From the IMG/VR virus record IMGVR_UViG_3300043446_000780, positions 1 through 40,531 of that record: a DNA stretch of 40,531 nt, one strand, 5' to 3'. Of this stretch, positions 8,667-16,985 are shown in pieces. Source of the stretch: a virus. The translations under genes were made by a program, and so were the position numbers. The notes under the pieces are model-generated. The model had not been told where the DNA came from. It searched no databases and saw only the letters and a list, made by a program, of their open reading frames with translations. Position 1 is the stretch's first letter. Each line of letters starts with the position of its first letter.

Positions 8667-8944
8667 TGATTTTTACCGATAGTAGATACTCCGACGGTTT
8701 GATTGCACGCGTCTATGACAAGCGTAGAAACGCCTACAACGCAAGCGTGTTTAGAGAATTCCCTGAGGCTGTTGCGAACTTTTACTACTATGTGTGGGTA
8801 GAGGGCGACCGCCTGGACATAGTTGCGAACAAGTTTCTAGGAAGTTCGGCCCTTTGGTGGCAGCTACTGGACTTTAACCCTGAGGTAATTGATGGGTTTG
8901 ATATCAAGACAGGTACCGTGATTAGGATTCCGAATGGCCTATAA
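8666..8944 (+). CDS. LysM-like tail/baseplate protein (gpX or gp53-like)
   Basis: The 92-residue protein has an N-terminal Tyr-rich segment and a C-terminal LysM-like fold: VEGDRLDIVANKFLGSSALW, then LLDFNPEVID and GTVIRIP. This pattern is shared by P2 gpX-type tail proteins and T4 gp53-like baseplate wedges, where it serves assembly or wall contact. It starts at TAATG after the adaptor, and its end overlaps the hub gene by 11 bases, so these proteins are probably made together. Confidence 0.8.
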   Translation: MIFTDSRYSDGLIARVYDKRRNAYNASVFREFPEAVANFYYYVWVEGDRLDIVANKFLGSSALWWQLLDFNPEVIDGFDIKTGTVIRIPNGL

Positions 8945-10226
8945 CGGTGCTAGTGGTGCCAGTCGCCGCAGAATAACCAAGTACAAAGTGGACTTCCCCA
9001 CTTTGCCTAGCATCTTTGGTGACCTTCCGCAGCCTGCTGAAATCTCTCTAATCCAAAATGAACGTGCTCACGACGTCGTAGTGCTTACCTGGTTTGCGCC
9101 ACACAAGCAGGCCATGGCAAACCTAAAGACAGGCGTACCTGTTGTGTTTGAATGGTCCAAAGGCGGCGTAAAAAACAGCTGGCATGGTTATGTGTCGTTT
9201 GTGTCTGCGGAGATGTCTGCAGCCAACAAGAAGATGACCGAGGTGCACTGCGTGGGGGCTTCCTTTCCCGCTAAAAAACGCGACCTTAGAGTGTTTAAAA
9301 ACAAAACCATCCCGCAGGTTGCGGCCATCCTGGCGCAAGAGATTGGGCTCAAGTTTAGGGGTGAGTCCAACCCGCGCATTTTTAAGCAGCTAACTATCTC
9401 GGGCCAGTCTTACTGGGAGTGGTTAAGCGAGCAGGCACGTCGTATCGGGTATGTAATGTACGTAGAAGGCCTTGACTTAGTCTTTAAACCAATAGATAAA
9501 GTCATTGACCACTCTTCAACCGAGGCTCCTTTGCTCCAATTTTTTGCGCCAATGGTTCCTACCGATGGCCTTTACGAAGACCGTACGCTTGATTACTTCA
9601 AGGTTTTGCACGGCGAGTACGTTGAGGGTATGGAACTCAGAACAACAAAGTCTGTCGCAGGTGTAAACCCTGATACAGGGAAGGAGTTTTTTGCATCCAA
9701 AACTCCAGTAAAAACAGGAAAAGCCGTTCGACGAGTAGTCAACGACACCATCTTTACGGAGCAAAGGACAGAGCAAGTAGTCCATGACGCTACCTCCGCT
9801 CGGATTGCTGCTGAAGGCGCAGCGCACTTGGCTAGGTTTACTACTCCCGCAGCAGTCCGTTGTCAGGGTGACCCAAGAATCCGCCCTTACAAACCTGTAT
9901 ATATCAAAGGCGTAAACAAAGAGGTAGACGGCTATTGGGTTCCTCTATCAGTAAAGCACTACATGAACATTACTGGCGAGTACTCCATTGAAATGAAGGT
10001 GGCTACGGATGGTGTTGGCCCAAATGCGGGCTCAAGCACCAGAAACGCCTCCGCTGAACGACTGGGAACGGTCAACATTCAGGCCGCACTAGACAACGGC
10101 GGTAAAAATCCTTCCGTAGTAAAGAAGTCAGACATCAGACTAAAACTCAAGTCCACATTGATTAAAGAAGCTAATCAGGGCTACAACCGAACCCCGATGA
10201 CTTGGGTAAAGAAGAAAGGTAGATAG
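8934..10226 (+). CDS. Baseplate hub protein, gpD/gp27-like
   Basis: The 430-residue protein fits the late-control gpD / gp27 hub family. The N-terminal half is β-rich (VVVLTWFAPHKQAMANLKTG, NSWHGYVSFVSAEM) and is followed by the motif YWEWLSEQARRIGYVMYVEG, typical of the hub's second domain. The hub trimer sits between the tube and the spike and anchors the wedges. Overlap with the LysM-like gene and close spacing to the gp25-like gene fit the baseplate operon. The last 60 residues are basic. Confidence 0.82.
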   Translation: MAYNGASGASRRRITKYKVDFPTLPSIFGDLPQPAEISLIQNERAHDVVVLTWFAPHKQAMANLKTGVPVVFEWSKGGVKNSWHGYVSFVSAEMSAANKKMTEVHCVGASFPAKKRDLRVFKNKTIPQVAAILAQEIGLKFRGESNPRIFKQLTISGQSYWEWLSEQARRIGYVMYVEGLDLVFKPIDKVIDHSSTEAPLLQFFAPMVPTDGLYEDRTLDYFKVLHGEYVEGMELRTTKSVAGVNPDTGKEFFASKTPVKTGKAVRRVVNDTIFTEQRTEQVVHDATSARIAAEGAAHLARFTTPAAVRCQGDPRIRPYKPVYIKGVNKEVDGYWVPLSVKHYMNITGEYSIEMKVATDGVGPNAGSSTRNASAERLGTVNIQAALDNGGKNPSVVKKSDIRLKLKSTLIKEANQGYNRTPMTWVKKKGR

Positions 10227-10228
10227 CT

Positions 10229-10648
10229 ATGGCGAATATTAACGGAGTTAAAGAAGTGGCCATATCTTTGCCGTTTAGGTTTTCTGGTTACGGAAAAATC
10301 GCAGACACTACTGAGTCGGCAAAGCTTTGGGCAGACAGAGTGCGTAGTGCCGTAGGTACCATGGTTGGCGAGAGAGTTATGCTCCCTCGTTATGGCTCTA
10401 AAATCCCTACTCACGTCCTCAACAATGAAGGCGAGCTTGCTGATAAACTAGACAGTGAAGTACACCGCGTATTTAACGAGTATCTTCCGTCGCTGACTCT
10501 GGAGTCAGTTCAGCTGTCTTTTGACGACGGAACGGGCGCGTTTTCTGCGGAAGTGGTGTACTCGCTTCCGAATGACACTGTAGTGTCAACCAACGTGGGG
10601 TTTGCGGCCATCGCAGGAACTACACCACTTACTGAGGAGATGCTGTGA
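10229..10648 (+). CDS. Baseplate wedge protein, gp25/gpW-like
   Basis: The 139-residue product belongs to the gpW/gp25 family: SLPFRFSGYGKIADT, then VGTMVGERVMLPRYGSKIP, and an acidic amphipathic tail. This lysozyme-like fold without catalytic function links the sheath's first ring to the baseplate. Length matches the family. It follows the hub by two bases, and its stop overlaps the gpJ-like GTG start by four bases. Confidence 0.9.
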   Translation: MANINGVKEVAISLPFRFSGYGKIADTTESAKLWADRVRSAVGTMVGERVMLPRYGSKIPTHVLNNEGELADKLDSEVHRVFNEYLPSLTLESVQLSFDDGTGAFSAEVVYSLPNDTVVSTNVGFAAIAGTTPLTEEML

Positions 10649-12507
10649 GTACATCATACAACGATACCCCACTATCTATTGACTACACGTCTAGAGACTA
10701 CTACTCGATTAGAGCTGAGCTAATTGAGAGAATTAAGGCTAACATCAGCAACTCTGGTACAGGCGTTGCTTGGACGGGAACTGACCCGTCTGACTTTGGT
10801 GTTGCACTTGTTGACGCGTTCTCCTACATGGGCGACATCATCAACTACTACATTGACCGTGTAGCTAATGAGTCTTACATTGGTACCGCCACTCAAAGAC
10901 AGAGCCTAGTAAACCTTGCAGCTGCGTACGGCTACACCGTATCAGGTTACAGACAAGCTACTGCGGACGTAGTGTTCTACAACAGTTCAGAGGAACCTGT
11001 AGTAGTCCCTGTTGGCACTCAGGTTAGCGGCGAGGTTACGTTTAACGATACTGTTCAGGACGTAATCTTTACCGTAGAAAATGAGGTCACAGTCCCTGCA
11101 GCTACTGGTGGAGTTCCTGGTGAGAGCGAAGCTGTCACGGCTGTTCATGGTGAGCTTGTTTCGACTAGAACTGGAAATGACGCCACATATGGCGAGAGTC
11201 TAGGAACGTCTAACGGTCTTCCATCACAAGTGTTTGTACTTTCAGAGGACCAGGTTGTAACAAACTCAATTCAAATTTATGTACAAAACGGCACTGGGGT
11301 ATCGTATGAGCCGTGGAGGTCGATTACCCACCTGACTGATGCCGCCTCGACAGACCCTGTGTACTCCATCTTTGTAGATGCCGACAACTACGTGTACATC
11401 ACTTTCGGTGACGGCGTATCTGGAGCCATCCCTGCTACTGGCGCAGACATCAGGGCGCAGTACTACATCGGTGGTGGTCAGGTCGGCAACGTAGCTCAAG
11501 GTGTTCTCAACGTAATTAACTACGCCCCAACTGGGTACGACTTGACTGCGCTTGAGGTACTTAGCTCCACAACTGCTTCAGGCGGTGCGGACCCTGAGAG
11601 CAACGCTAGCATCCGTGTAAACGCTCCTAGGTCGTTAACGACGCTGCGACGGGCAGTTACTCTAGAAGACTACGGTAACCTGGCCCTCAATGTTCTTAAC
11701 GTTGGAAAAGCCAACGCCACGGCAGCAAGCAGAACCTCAGTGACACTGTACGTTGCGCCTCAGCAAGCAGCTACTAGCACTGACCTATACCCAGGCTATA
11801 CTGACGACCCTGACGCTGGCGGAACAACGACTGTCGACTGGCTGGCTATGAAAACCGCAGTAGAAGGATACGTTGGTTCTAAGTCACAAATCGGCGTTTC
11901 GCTAACCGTTAGCCCACCCACATACGCTCCAGTAAGTCTTGGCGTTCGCTTCTCGAAGCTAGCTCAGTACACAAACGAGCAGGTTAAAGCCAACCTAATG
12001 CTGGAGCTAGTAAATAAGTTCTCGTATAACTACATGAGCTTTGAGGACGTTATCACTCCAGAAGAAATCGAGTACCAGTTACGTCAGGTCGATGGAGTGT
12101 ATAACGTCACGGTCACCTCACTCGGCCGAGTGGGACAGACAGGCAGAAACACGCTAGTAGGTGAGCCTGGAGAAATCTTCCTGTTCCTAGAGGAGAACCT
12201 GGATGTTAATCCTGCGTCTGTAGTGTCTACACTCTCTAACTTGACTGTTAGCGCGGGCACACTATCTCCGAGCTTCTCATCCTCCTCGTTGAACTACAAC
12301 CTCCCACTGCCGAACGGCACCACCTCGATTACAGTCACTCCGACAAATAGCACGGCGACTATATCAGTTAATGGAACTACTGTCGCATCGGGAAGCGGTA
12401 CTTCAGTATCGACAGCAGTTGGAACCACTGTAATTAACGTAGTTGTTGTAGCCCAGGACGGAATAACTAGCAGCTCGTACCGCATTACTGCCACTAGGAC
12501 TTCGTAA
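10645..12507 (+). CDS. Baseplate wedge protein, gpJ-like, with C-terminal β-sandwich
   Basis: The 620-residue protein starts at GTG in a GTGA overlap. Residues 1-530 match the gpJ / gp6 wedge family: IDYTSRDYYSIRAELIERIK, DPSDFGVALVDAFSYMGD, and a central ITFGDGVSGAIP. These dimers hold the baseplate ring together and change shape on contraction. The last 90 residues (LSNLTVSAGTLSPSFSSSSL through AQDGITSSSYRITATR) match the cadherin-like β-sandwich repeat found on bacterial surface proteins, probably exposed on the baseplate rim. The following spike gene overlaps by one base. Confidence 0.9.
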   Translation: MSTSYNDTPLSIDYTSRDYYSIRAELIERIKANISNSGTGVAWTGTDPSDFGVALVDAFSYMGDIINYYIDRVANESYIGTATQRQSLVNLAAAYGYTVSGYRQATADVVFYNSSEEPVVVPVGTQVSGEVTFNDTVQDVIFTVENEVTVPAATGGVPGESEAVTAVHGELVSTRTGNDATYGESLGTSNGLPSQVFVLSEDQVVTNSIQIYVQNGTGVSYEPWRSITHLTDAASTDPVYSIFVDADNYVYITFGDGVSGAIPATGADIRAQYYIGGGQVGNVAQGVLNVINYAPTGYDLTALEVLSSTTASGGADPESNASIRVNAPRSLTTLRRAVTLEDYGNLALNVLNVGKANATAASRTSVTLYVAPQQAATSTDLYPGYTDDPDAGGTTTVDWLAMKTAVEGYVGSKSQIGVSLTVSPPTYAPVSLGVRFSKLAQYTNEQVKANLMLELVNKFSYNYMSFEDVITPEEIEYQLRQVDGVYNVTVTSLGRVGQTGRNTLVGEPGEIFLFLEENLDVNPASVVSTLSNLTVSAGTLSPSFSSSSLNYNLPLPNGTTSITVTPTNSTATISVNGTTVASGSGTSVSTAVGTTVINVVVVAQDGITSSSYRITATRTS

Positions 12508-12962
12508 TGCACTCGGCGGGATGTAACCACGCCGTTGCCTCGGGGATTTACCGAGGGGTAGTAGCAGCCGTAAATGACCCATCAGGCAAGGGCCGAATCA
12601 AGATTCGAGTTCCTCAACTTTTGGGAAAAACCCCTACAGACTGGGCCTGGCCGAAGAACACCCCAGCCGTGTCCCTCGGCCTACCGAAAGTAGGTCAAGG
12701 GGTATGGGTAATGTTTGAGGGAGGAGACCCCGCATTCCCTGTGTGGCTCGGTACGTTCGGAGTGGCGGCAGCCAACCAGACTACGCTCCTTCTTAAGGAG
12801 CTGGATAGCTCCGTAAGCCTCACTACTGCCGCCCCATACATGAGTATAAGCACTCTGCCTAATGGAGCAAAAGAGATAGACACGGCAGCAACCCTGGTTC
12901 TAATGGCCAACAAGCTAGCAAACCTGGAGGCTAGGGTTGCTGCGATAGAGGGTATGCCCTGA
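12507..12962 (+). CDS. Baseplate spike protein, gpV/gp5 OB-fold
   Basis: The 151-residue product carries an OB-fold of the phage baseplate V/gp5 type: GIYRGVVAAVNDPSGKGRIK, VPQLLG, and LPKVGQGVWVMFEGGDPAFP ending in WLGTFG. The fold caps the hub and leads the tube through the envelope. The C-terminal part is short and helical (ANKLANLEARVAAIEG), so the long β-helix and lysozyme domain of T4 gp5 are absent. The gene starts at TAATG after the gpJ-like gene. Confidence 0.88.
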   Translation: MHSAGCNHAVASGIYRGVVAAVNDPSGKGRIKIRVPQLLGKTPTDWAWPKNTPAVSLGLPKVGQGVWVMFEGGDPAFPVWLGTFGVAAANQTTLLLKELDSSVSLTTAAPYMSISTLPNGAKEIDTAATLVLMANKLANLEARVAAIEGMP

Positions 12963-13011
12963 TAATTAGGGCCAAGTACGTCAAAATAGAGAAGTATTTA
13001 GGAGAGTTTAA

Positions 13012-13452
13012 GTGGCAGCAAAGTACCCAACAGAAGTCAAGCGTTGGACAAGCAGAAAAGACCTTGTTGACCTGGTCGTAGCTGATGACGTTAACACCGC
13101 TTACGACGAGATTACTGCAATCGAGGACGAGCTCGGCTCTGGCGGAGTTAAGACTAGTCCGACTTGGGGTTCGTCATCGTTTACCTCAGGCACCACCGTA
13201 TGGGATAACCTCAAGGCACGCCTCGCTAACATTGAGAACGGCGTCTACACAGCGTTCAATCAGCGAGTAGCAACTACTGGTGGTTCGACCATTCAGTCGA
13301 CTGGTAACTCGGTAGTCAGCCTTACCGTAAAGGCAAAGACCAGTCAGACCGCTAACCTTATCGAGGTAAAGAACTCGTCCGACACCGTTGTCGCGTCAGT
13401 GTCTACCGCAGGCACCCTCTTTGCGACAAAGATTGATGGCGGAACGGCCTAG
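13012..13452 (+). CDS. Short tail fibre-like protein
   Basis: The 146-residue protein starts with GTG behind an AGGAGAG site. The N-terminus (DVNTAYDEITAIEDELGSGG) resembles the helical attachment segment of actinophage minor tail proteins. The C-terminal Ser/Thr/Val-rich part (SVVSLTVKAKTSQTANLIEV) looks like a fibre shaft with β-repeats ending in a small tip. It probably forms a trimer on the baseplate. Host-binding function is inferred from location and composition only. Confidence 0.6.
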   Translation: MAAKYPTEVKRWTSRKDLVDLVVADDVNTAYDEITAIEDELGSGGVKTSPTWGSSSFTSGTTVWDNLKARLANIENGVYTAFNQRVATTGGSTIQSTGNSVVSLTVKAKTSQTANLIEVKNSSDTVVASVSTAGTLFATKIDGGTA

Positions 13453-13456
13453 TTAA

Positions 13457-15715
13457 ATGGCTAAATACGGCAGCGTTGTATATAACCAGACGACCTATGG
13501 TCAAAAGTCACGTCTGGCGTTTTCAGTATCCCCTTTTACGGCGACTGCTTTAGACTACGGGGTAATCTCTCTGCAATGGAGTGCTCCAGCTGGAGGCTAC
13601 GCTGCATTTAGGCTATTGAGAAATCAAGACGCTTTTTCAGAGACTGTAGAGGACGGCATTGTTCTTTACGAAGAGTTTGACATTAACCTGGATGAAAACG
13701 GCGATGAAATAACCACAGGCGTTGTCTCCATCAGCTCGCTTATAGACTCCGCAGCACTAGACGTGCCAAGGGTCACTGATGGCAAGTACGCCTATTACAC
13801 TGTCTGGCTCCTGAAAGCGTCGGACAAGGTGTGGTACCAAGCAGGCCAGGCATACGTTCTCGCACCAAACCCTCACCCCACAATCGCGCCAGATAAAAGC
13901 ACGTTCAAAACTACCCATCAAAAGTTTATGGACTTGATTCCGCGAGTGTTCTCCTCTGAGTCGCACGCACCTATTGATGAGCCTGATTACAATTCAGACT
14001 TGTCAGTATTTCTAAAGGGGTTCTCTTTCACTATTGACGAGTTTCTTTCTGAATTGGACTCACTACTTCCTAATCACCAAGAGCTTCGCACTAGCCCTGA
14101 GATTGTGTCTGTAAAGGCAAACCAACTGGGCCTACCTGAAGAAGGCCTGCTGTCTCTGCGCAATCAAAAAAAGATTCTGAGGGACGCCCTGTACGTGTAC
14201 AGCACTAAGGGCACTGCGACTGCGCTCAACACCGTAGCAGAAGACCTTACTGGCTATGCTGTAAACGTCTCTGTCTCAGAGAACTTGATGCTTAGTGCCC
14301 AGGACAGCACTTTTTATAAGGGGCTAGGCTTCTGGTTATCTCAAGGCTCGTGCACCCTGTCGCTAGAAGACGTTACTCCTGTAACTAATGAGCCGCTATC
14401 TATCGACTCTATGTACTCCGCAAAGGTCATAGCTGCAGACGCCTCTGCAGCTATAACAAATGGTATGGACGCCCCTGTAACTAAGGGTGTGCCCGTTGCG
14501 GCAGAAACCTCCTACTCGTTGTCCCTCTACTCAAAGATGGGCTCTTCAACAGGTTCTTTTACTACGAAGATACATTGGTATGACTTCCAGGGAACGCTTA
14601 TCTCTACCAGCACTGGCAGTGCCACATCGGTTGACACGACATGGACGAAGTTTACTCAGACCGCTACATCGCCAGCTGATGCCGTTTACGCTGCGTTTGA
14701 GGCTACTTTCTCGGCGGGAACATACTACCTAGACATGGTTCAGATGGCCGTAGAGACAGCGACTGACTACAGTGAAGCGAGATGTGTAAACATTCTGCTG
14801 GAACCAACAAAGTCTAACTTTATTAGCAACCCATCTTTTGAAGCTACCAATTCTGCCTGGACAACTTCGGGAACCAGCACCGTAACCTATGAAACGCTTA
14901 CTTCTGCACCACAGATTCTAGAGGGCACCAAGGTCCTTCAGGTTACAGAGGGCTCTTTTGCAGCAGAAACCTCAGTAGCTACTAACCTGGTAGCAACTGG
15001 TACTCACGTCACTTTCTCCATCTACGGAAAAACGACAGCCGCATCAGAAGACGTAGACCTCACTGTTTCAGCAACTAATACGATGGCTGCAACAGAGTAC
15101 GCCGTTTCTTCAAACGTTGTGACACTCACTCTGCGCGAAAGCCACCCAATCCTGGTCGGAGATGAAGTAACAGTTAGCTCTGTTGCCACGGCTGTTAATG
15201 GAACCTACACTGTAACCGCTGTTACAGGAAGCACAATTTCATACGCAAAAACCACTGCGGATGTCGACCCAACAGCAGCTACTGGAACCGTATCAGTAAC
15301 TATGAGCAACACAGCCACAGTCACCTTTACTGCGGAAACAGCCATCGTAGACTCCTCGCCAGTTATTGTACCTACCTGGAGTAGGGGGCAAGTCACCCTG
15401 CTGGTTCCTGGCTCATACTTGAGCCCTGACACATCCTTCAAGGCAGAGCTAGCTGCAGAATTAACTGACACAATGTGGTTTGATGCGGCTCAGTTGGAAA
15501 ACAGCTATAGAGCAACCGACTACGTAGATGGAAACTACTCCACCGAGCGTGACGCGCTTTGGGGAGGAACACCAAACAACAGCCCTTCGTACGTTTACCC
15601 TAACAAGATTGTTAATGTATCAAGGTTTACGTCAGAAGTAGAGAAATACCTGCCGTTCAACACTCCGTGGATTGTCAGCTCGTACAGTAGCACTGAGGCC
15701 TCTGGAATTTCATAA
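13457..15715 (+). CDS. gpI-like tail protein with carbohydrate-binding-like domains
   Basis: The 752-residue protein has several parts. Residues 1-140 look like an Fn3-type β-sandwich (VISLQWSAPAGGYAAFRLLR). Residues 155-285 resemble the P2 gpI family (FLKGFSFTIDEFLSELDSLL, GTATALNTVAEDLTGY). Two jelly-roll, carbohydrate-binding-like domains follow, the second beginning FISNPSFEATNSAW near residue 454 and ending FDAAQLENSYRATDYVDG near 690. A small β-domain (LVGDEVTVSSVATAVNGTYT) seems inserted within it at about 552-615. gpI-like proteins end the baseplate and carry fibres, so this is the best candidate receptor-binding protein in the window. Confidence 0.75.
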   Translation: MAKYGSVVYNQTTYGQKSRLAFSVSPFTATALDYGVISLQWSAPAGGYAAFRLLRNQDAFSETVEDGIVLYEEFDINLDENGDEITTGVVSISSLIDSAALDVPRVTDGKYAYYTVWLLKASDKVWYQAGQAYVLAPNPHPTIAPDKSTFKTTHQKFMDLIPRVFSSESHAPIDEPDYNSDLSVFLKGFSFTIDEFLSELDSLLPNHQELRTSPEIVSVKANQLGLPEEGLLSLRNQKKILRDALYVYSTKGTATALNTVAEDLTGYAVNVSVSENLMLSAQDSTFYKGLGFWLSQGSCTLSLEDVTPVTNEPLSIDSMYSAKVIAADASAAITNGMDAPVTKGVPVAAETSYSLSLYSKMGSSTGSFTTKIHWYDFQGTLISTSTGSATSVDTTWTKFTQTATSPADAVYAAFEATFSAGTYYLDMVQMAVETATDYSEARCVNILLEPTKSNFISNPSFEATNSAWTTSGTSTVTYETLTSAPQILEGTKVLQVTEGSFAAETSVATNLVATGTHVTFSIYGKTTAASEDVDLTVSATNTMAATEYAVSSNVVTLTLRESHPILVGDEVTVSSVATAVNGTYTVTAVTGSTISYAKTTADVDPTAATGTVSVTMSNTATVTFTAETAIVDSSPVIVPTWSRGQVTLLVPGSYLSPDTSFKAELAAELTDTMWFDAAQLENSYRATDYVDGNYSTERDALWGGTPNNSPSYVYPNKIVNVSRFTSEVEKYLPFNTPWIVSSYSSTEASGIS

Positions 15716-15727
15716 TAGACTTTCCGT

Positions 15728-15985
15728 ATGGAAACTCTAGGAACAATACTTGTAGCAGGATTTGCTGTGGCGTACGTGTCGGAGATGGTCACCACGCTAT
15801 TTAGACAGGGCTCAGTCTTTCGTCATATCGTCATTTTCGCGCTGGCAGTCGCAGCAAACATCGGCTTTCCAATGCCAATCCTGGACCGCATCTTGATGGT
15901 TCCAGCAACCGCATTTGTGGCCGCGACTTTACTTATCGCAATTAATGCTCTAACATCGAACCCTCAAATAGTTCGACGACGATAG
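15728..15985 (+). CDS. Small membrane protein, possible holin
   Basis: The 85-residue protein has about three hydrophobic segments (near residues 4-22, 30-50 and 55-75) and a basic tail ending VRRR. Its size and topology fit a holin, and it lies between tail and replication genes. No endolysin gene is adjacent, so lysis function is uncertain; a superinfection or envelope protein is equally possible. No clear ribosome site precedes the ATG. Confidence 0.5.
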   Translation: METLGTILVAGFAVAYVSEMVTTLFRQGSVFRHIVIFALAVAANIGFPMPILDRILMVPATAFVAATLLIAINALTSNPQIVRRR

Positions 15986-15992
15986 AGGGCAA

Positions 15993-16967
15993 ATGCAATT
16001 ACCTGACGAGGCGCTCCAGTTAGCGCCCCGTGAGTTTTACCTACTCGCAGTAATGCAGTCTAGGGTTGACCGCTGGGGCGATATCCGCTTAACCATGGAT
16101 GAAATGACGACACTCACTGGGTCAAGTCGCACTACCCTGTGGCGTGATATTTCTGCGCTTGAAACAGCTGGATTCATTCAAAAAAACCGCACTAAGCGTA
16201 ACCTCGGCAAGCTTCACAAGAACATCTACCGCATGGTGCTACCATGTTTCACACCAGAAACATTGAGCGAAGAGCCTGAAAAAATACGTTTCACCACTGA
16301 AACATCAACAGCTGGTCAAGGTAGTAGTAATAGTCATATAGTAACTACTATTACTACTAAGTCATTAGTAAGTAATACTTCGTATTACTTAGAGGGCGAT
16401 GCCCTCGAAGAGGAGAAAAACATGAACAAGTGGAAAGATGACGACGACAATCTAGGCGGCTTTGGTCTCCTAGAGGGCGAACTACCTGCAGCACAGAAAG
16501 GTGGCCCAACCGTCAGCAAGCGGTTCCCAAAGACCCGTCACCTACGTCCTCAGGAAGAGTGGACCCCAGTGGATGTAGCCACAGAGTTTGCATCAAAGGT
16601 CTATGCAAAGTTCAACGACATCCCAGGCATGGTCAATACCCGTGCACTATGGGGTGCCCTTGCAGCTAATCGCAAGAAGTACAACACCACAGCAGTCCTA
16701 GAACTGGAAGTCATGGAGAAGTTCCTTGGCGATGAACGTAACCTGACCGCTCTGCGTAAAGCACCGAAGTCTGCTCACGGAATGTTCCTAAACGCCATCA
16801 CCAACTACGTCGGTCAGGTATCAGCAGACCTGGGCATGGTCGATAAGCCAGTCAAGCAGAAGTTGACGCCATCGACAGAGTTCGTTTATGCTTCAGACGG
16901 AACAGAATTTGACAACTCAATGTCAGGCCGCCTAGAGTTGGCCGAGTACGAGAAGTCACTGAACTAA
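15993..16967 (+). CDS. Replication initiator with winged-helix N-terminus
   Basis: The 324-residue protein has an N-terminal winged helix-turn-helix (residues about 8-85): TMDEMTTLTGSSRTTLWRDI followed by ALETAGFIQKN. A Ser/Thr/Asn-rich linker follows (about 105-130), then a C-terminal helical region (about 185-290). It is the first gene of the replication block, directly before the DnaC-like loader, the place of phage O / DnaD-type initiators. Its linker is encoded by an AT-rich, dyad-rich stretch (16322-16406) that may be the origin. A second ribosome site and in-frame ATG at 16422 may give a 181-residue C-terminal form. The ATG follows AGAGGGCAA. Confidence 0.7.
   Translation: MQLPDEALQLAPREFYLLAVMQSRVDRWGDIRLTMDEMTTLTGSSRTTLWRDISALETAGFIQKNRTKRNLGKLHKNIYRMVLPCFTPETLSEEPEKIRFTTETSTAGQGSSNSHIVTTITTKSLVSNTSYYLEGDALEEEKNMNKWKDDDDNLGGFGLLEGELPAAQKGGPTVSKRFPKTRHLRPQEEWTPVDVATEFASKVYAKFNDIPGMVNTRALWGALAANRKKYNTTAVLELEVMEKFLGDERNLTALRKAPKSAHGMFLNAITNYVGQVSADLGMVDKPVKQKLTPSTEFVYASDGTEFDNSMSGRLELAEYEKSLN
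16322..16406 (+). other. Candidate replication origin: three adjacent inverted repeats
   Basis: TAGTAGTAATAGT (16322-16334) is perfectly inverted at 16347-16359. TAAGTAATAC (16369-16378) is inverted at 16382-16391 around TTC. GAGGGC (16392-16397) is inverted at 16401-16406 around GAT. The first two are AT-rich and contain repeated TAGTA and TAGTAA units. They fall in the linker part of the initiator gene, comparable to the origins of lambda-type phages inside the initiator gene. Origin function is inferred from location and structure. Confidence 0.5.
16410..16424 (+). promoter_or_regulatory. Internal ribosome site and in-frame ATG in the initiator gene
   Basis: GAGGAG (16410-16415) lies six bases before ATG at 16422, which is in frame with the initiator (residue 144). 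The match to a ribosome site is better than at the gene's own start, and the GAGGGC/GCCCTC hairpin lies just upstream. It would give a 181-residue protein lacking the DNA-binding domain. Confidence 0.5.
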
Positions 16968-16985
16968 TCAAACACAGAGGGCAAA

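Noticed and set aside
16322-16406. The dyads in the initiator gene as a transcription terminator.
   Set aside because: They are AT-rich without a following T run and lie within an open reading frame that continues into needed downstream genes.
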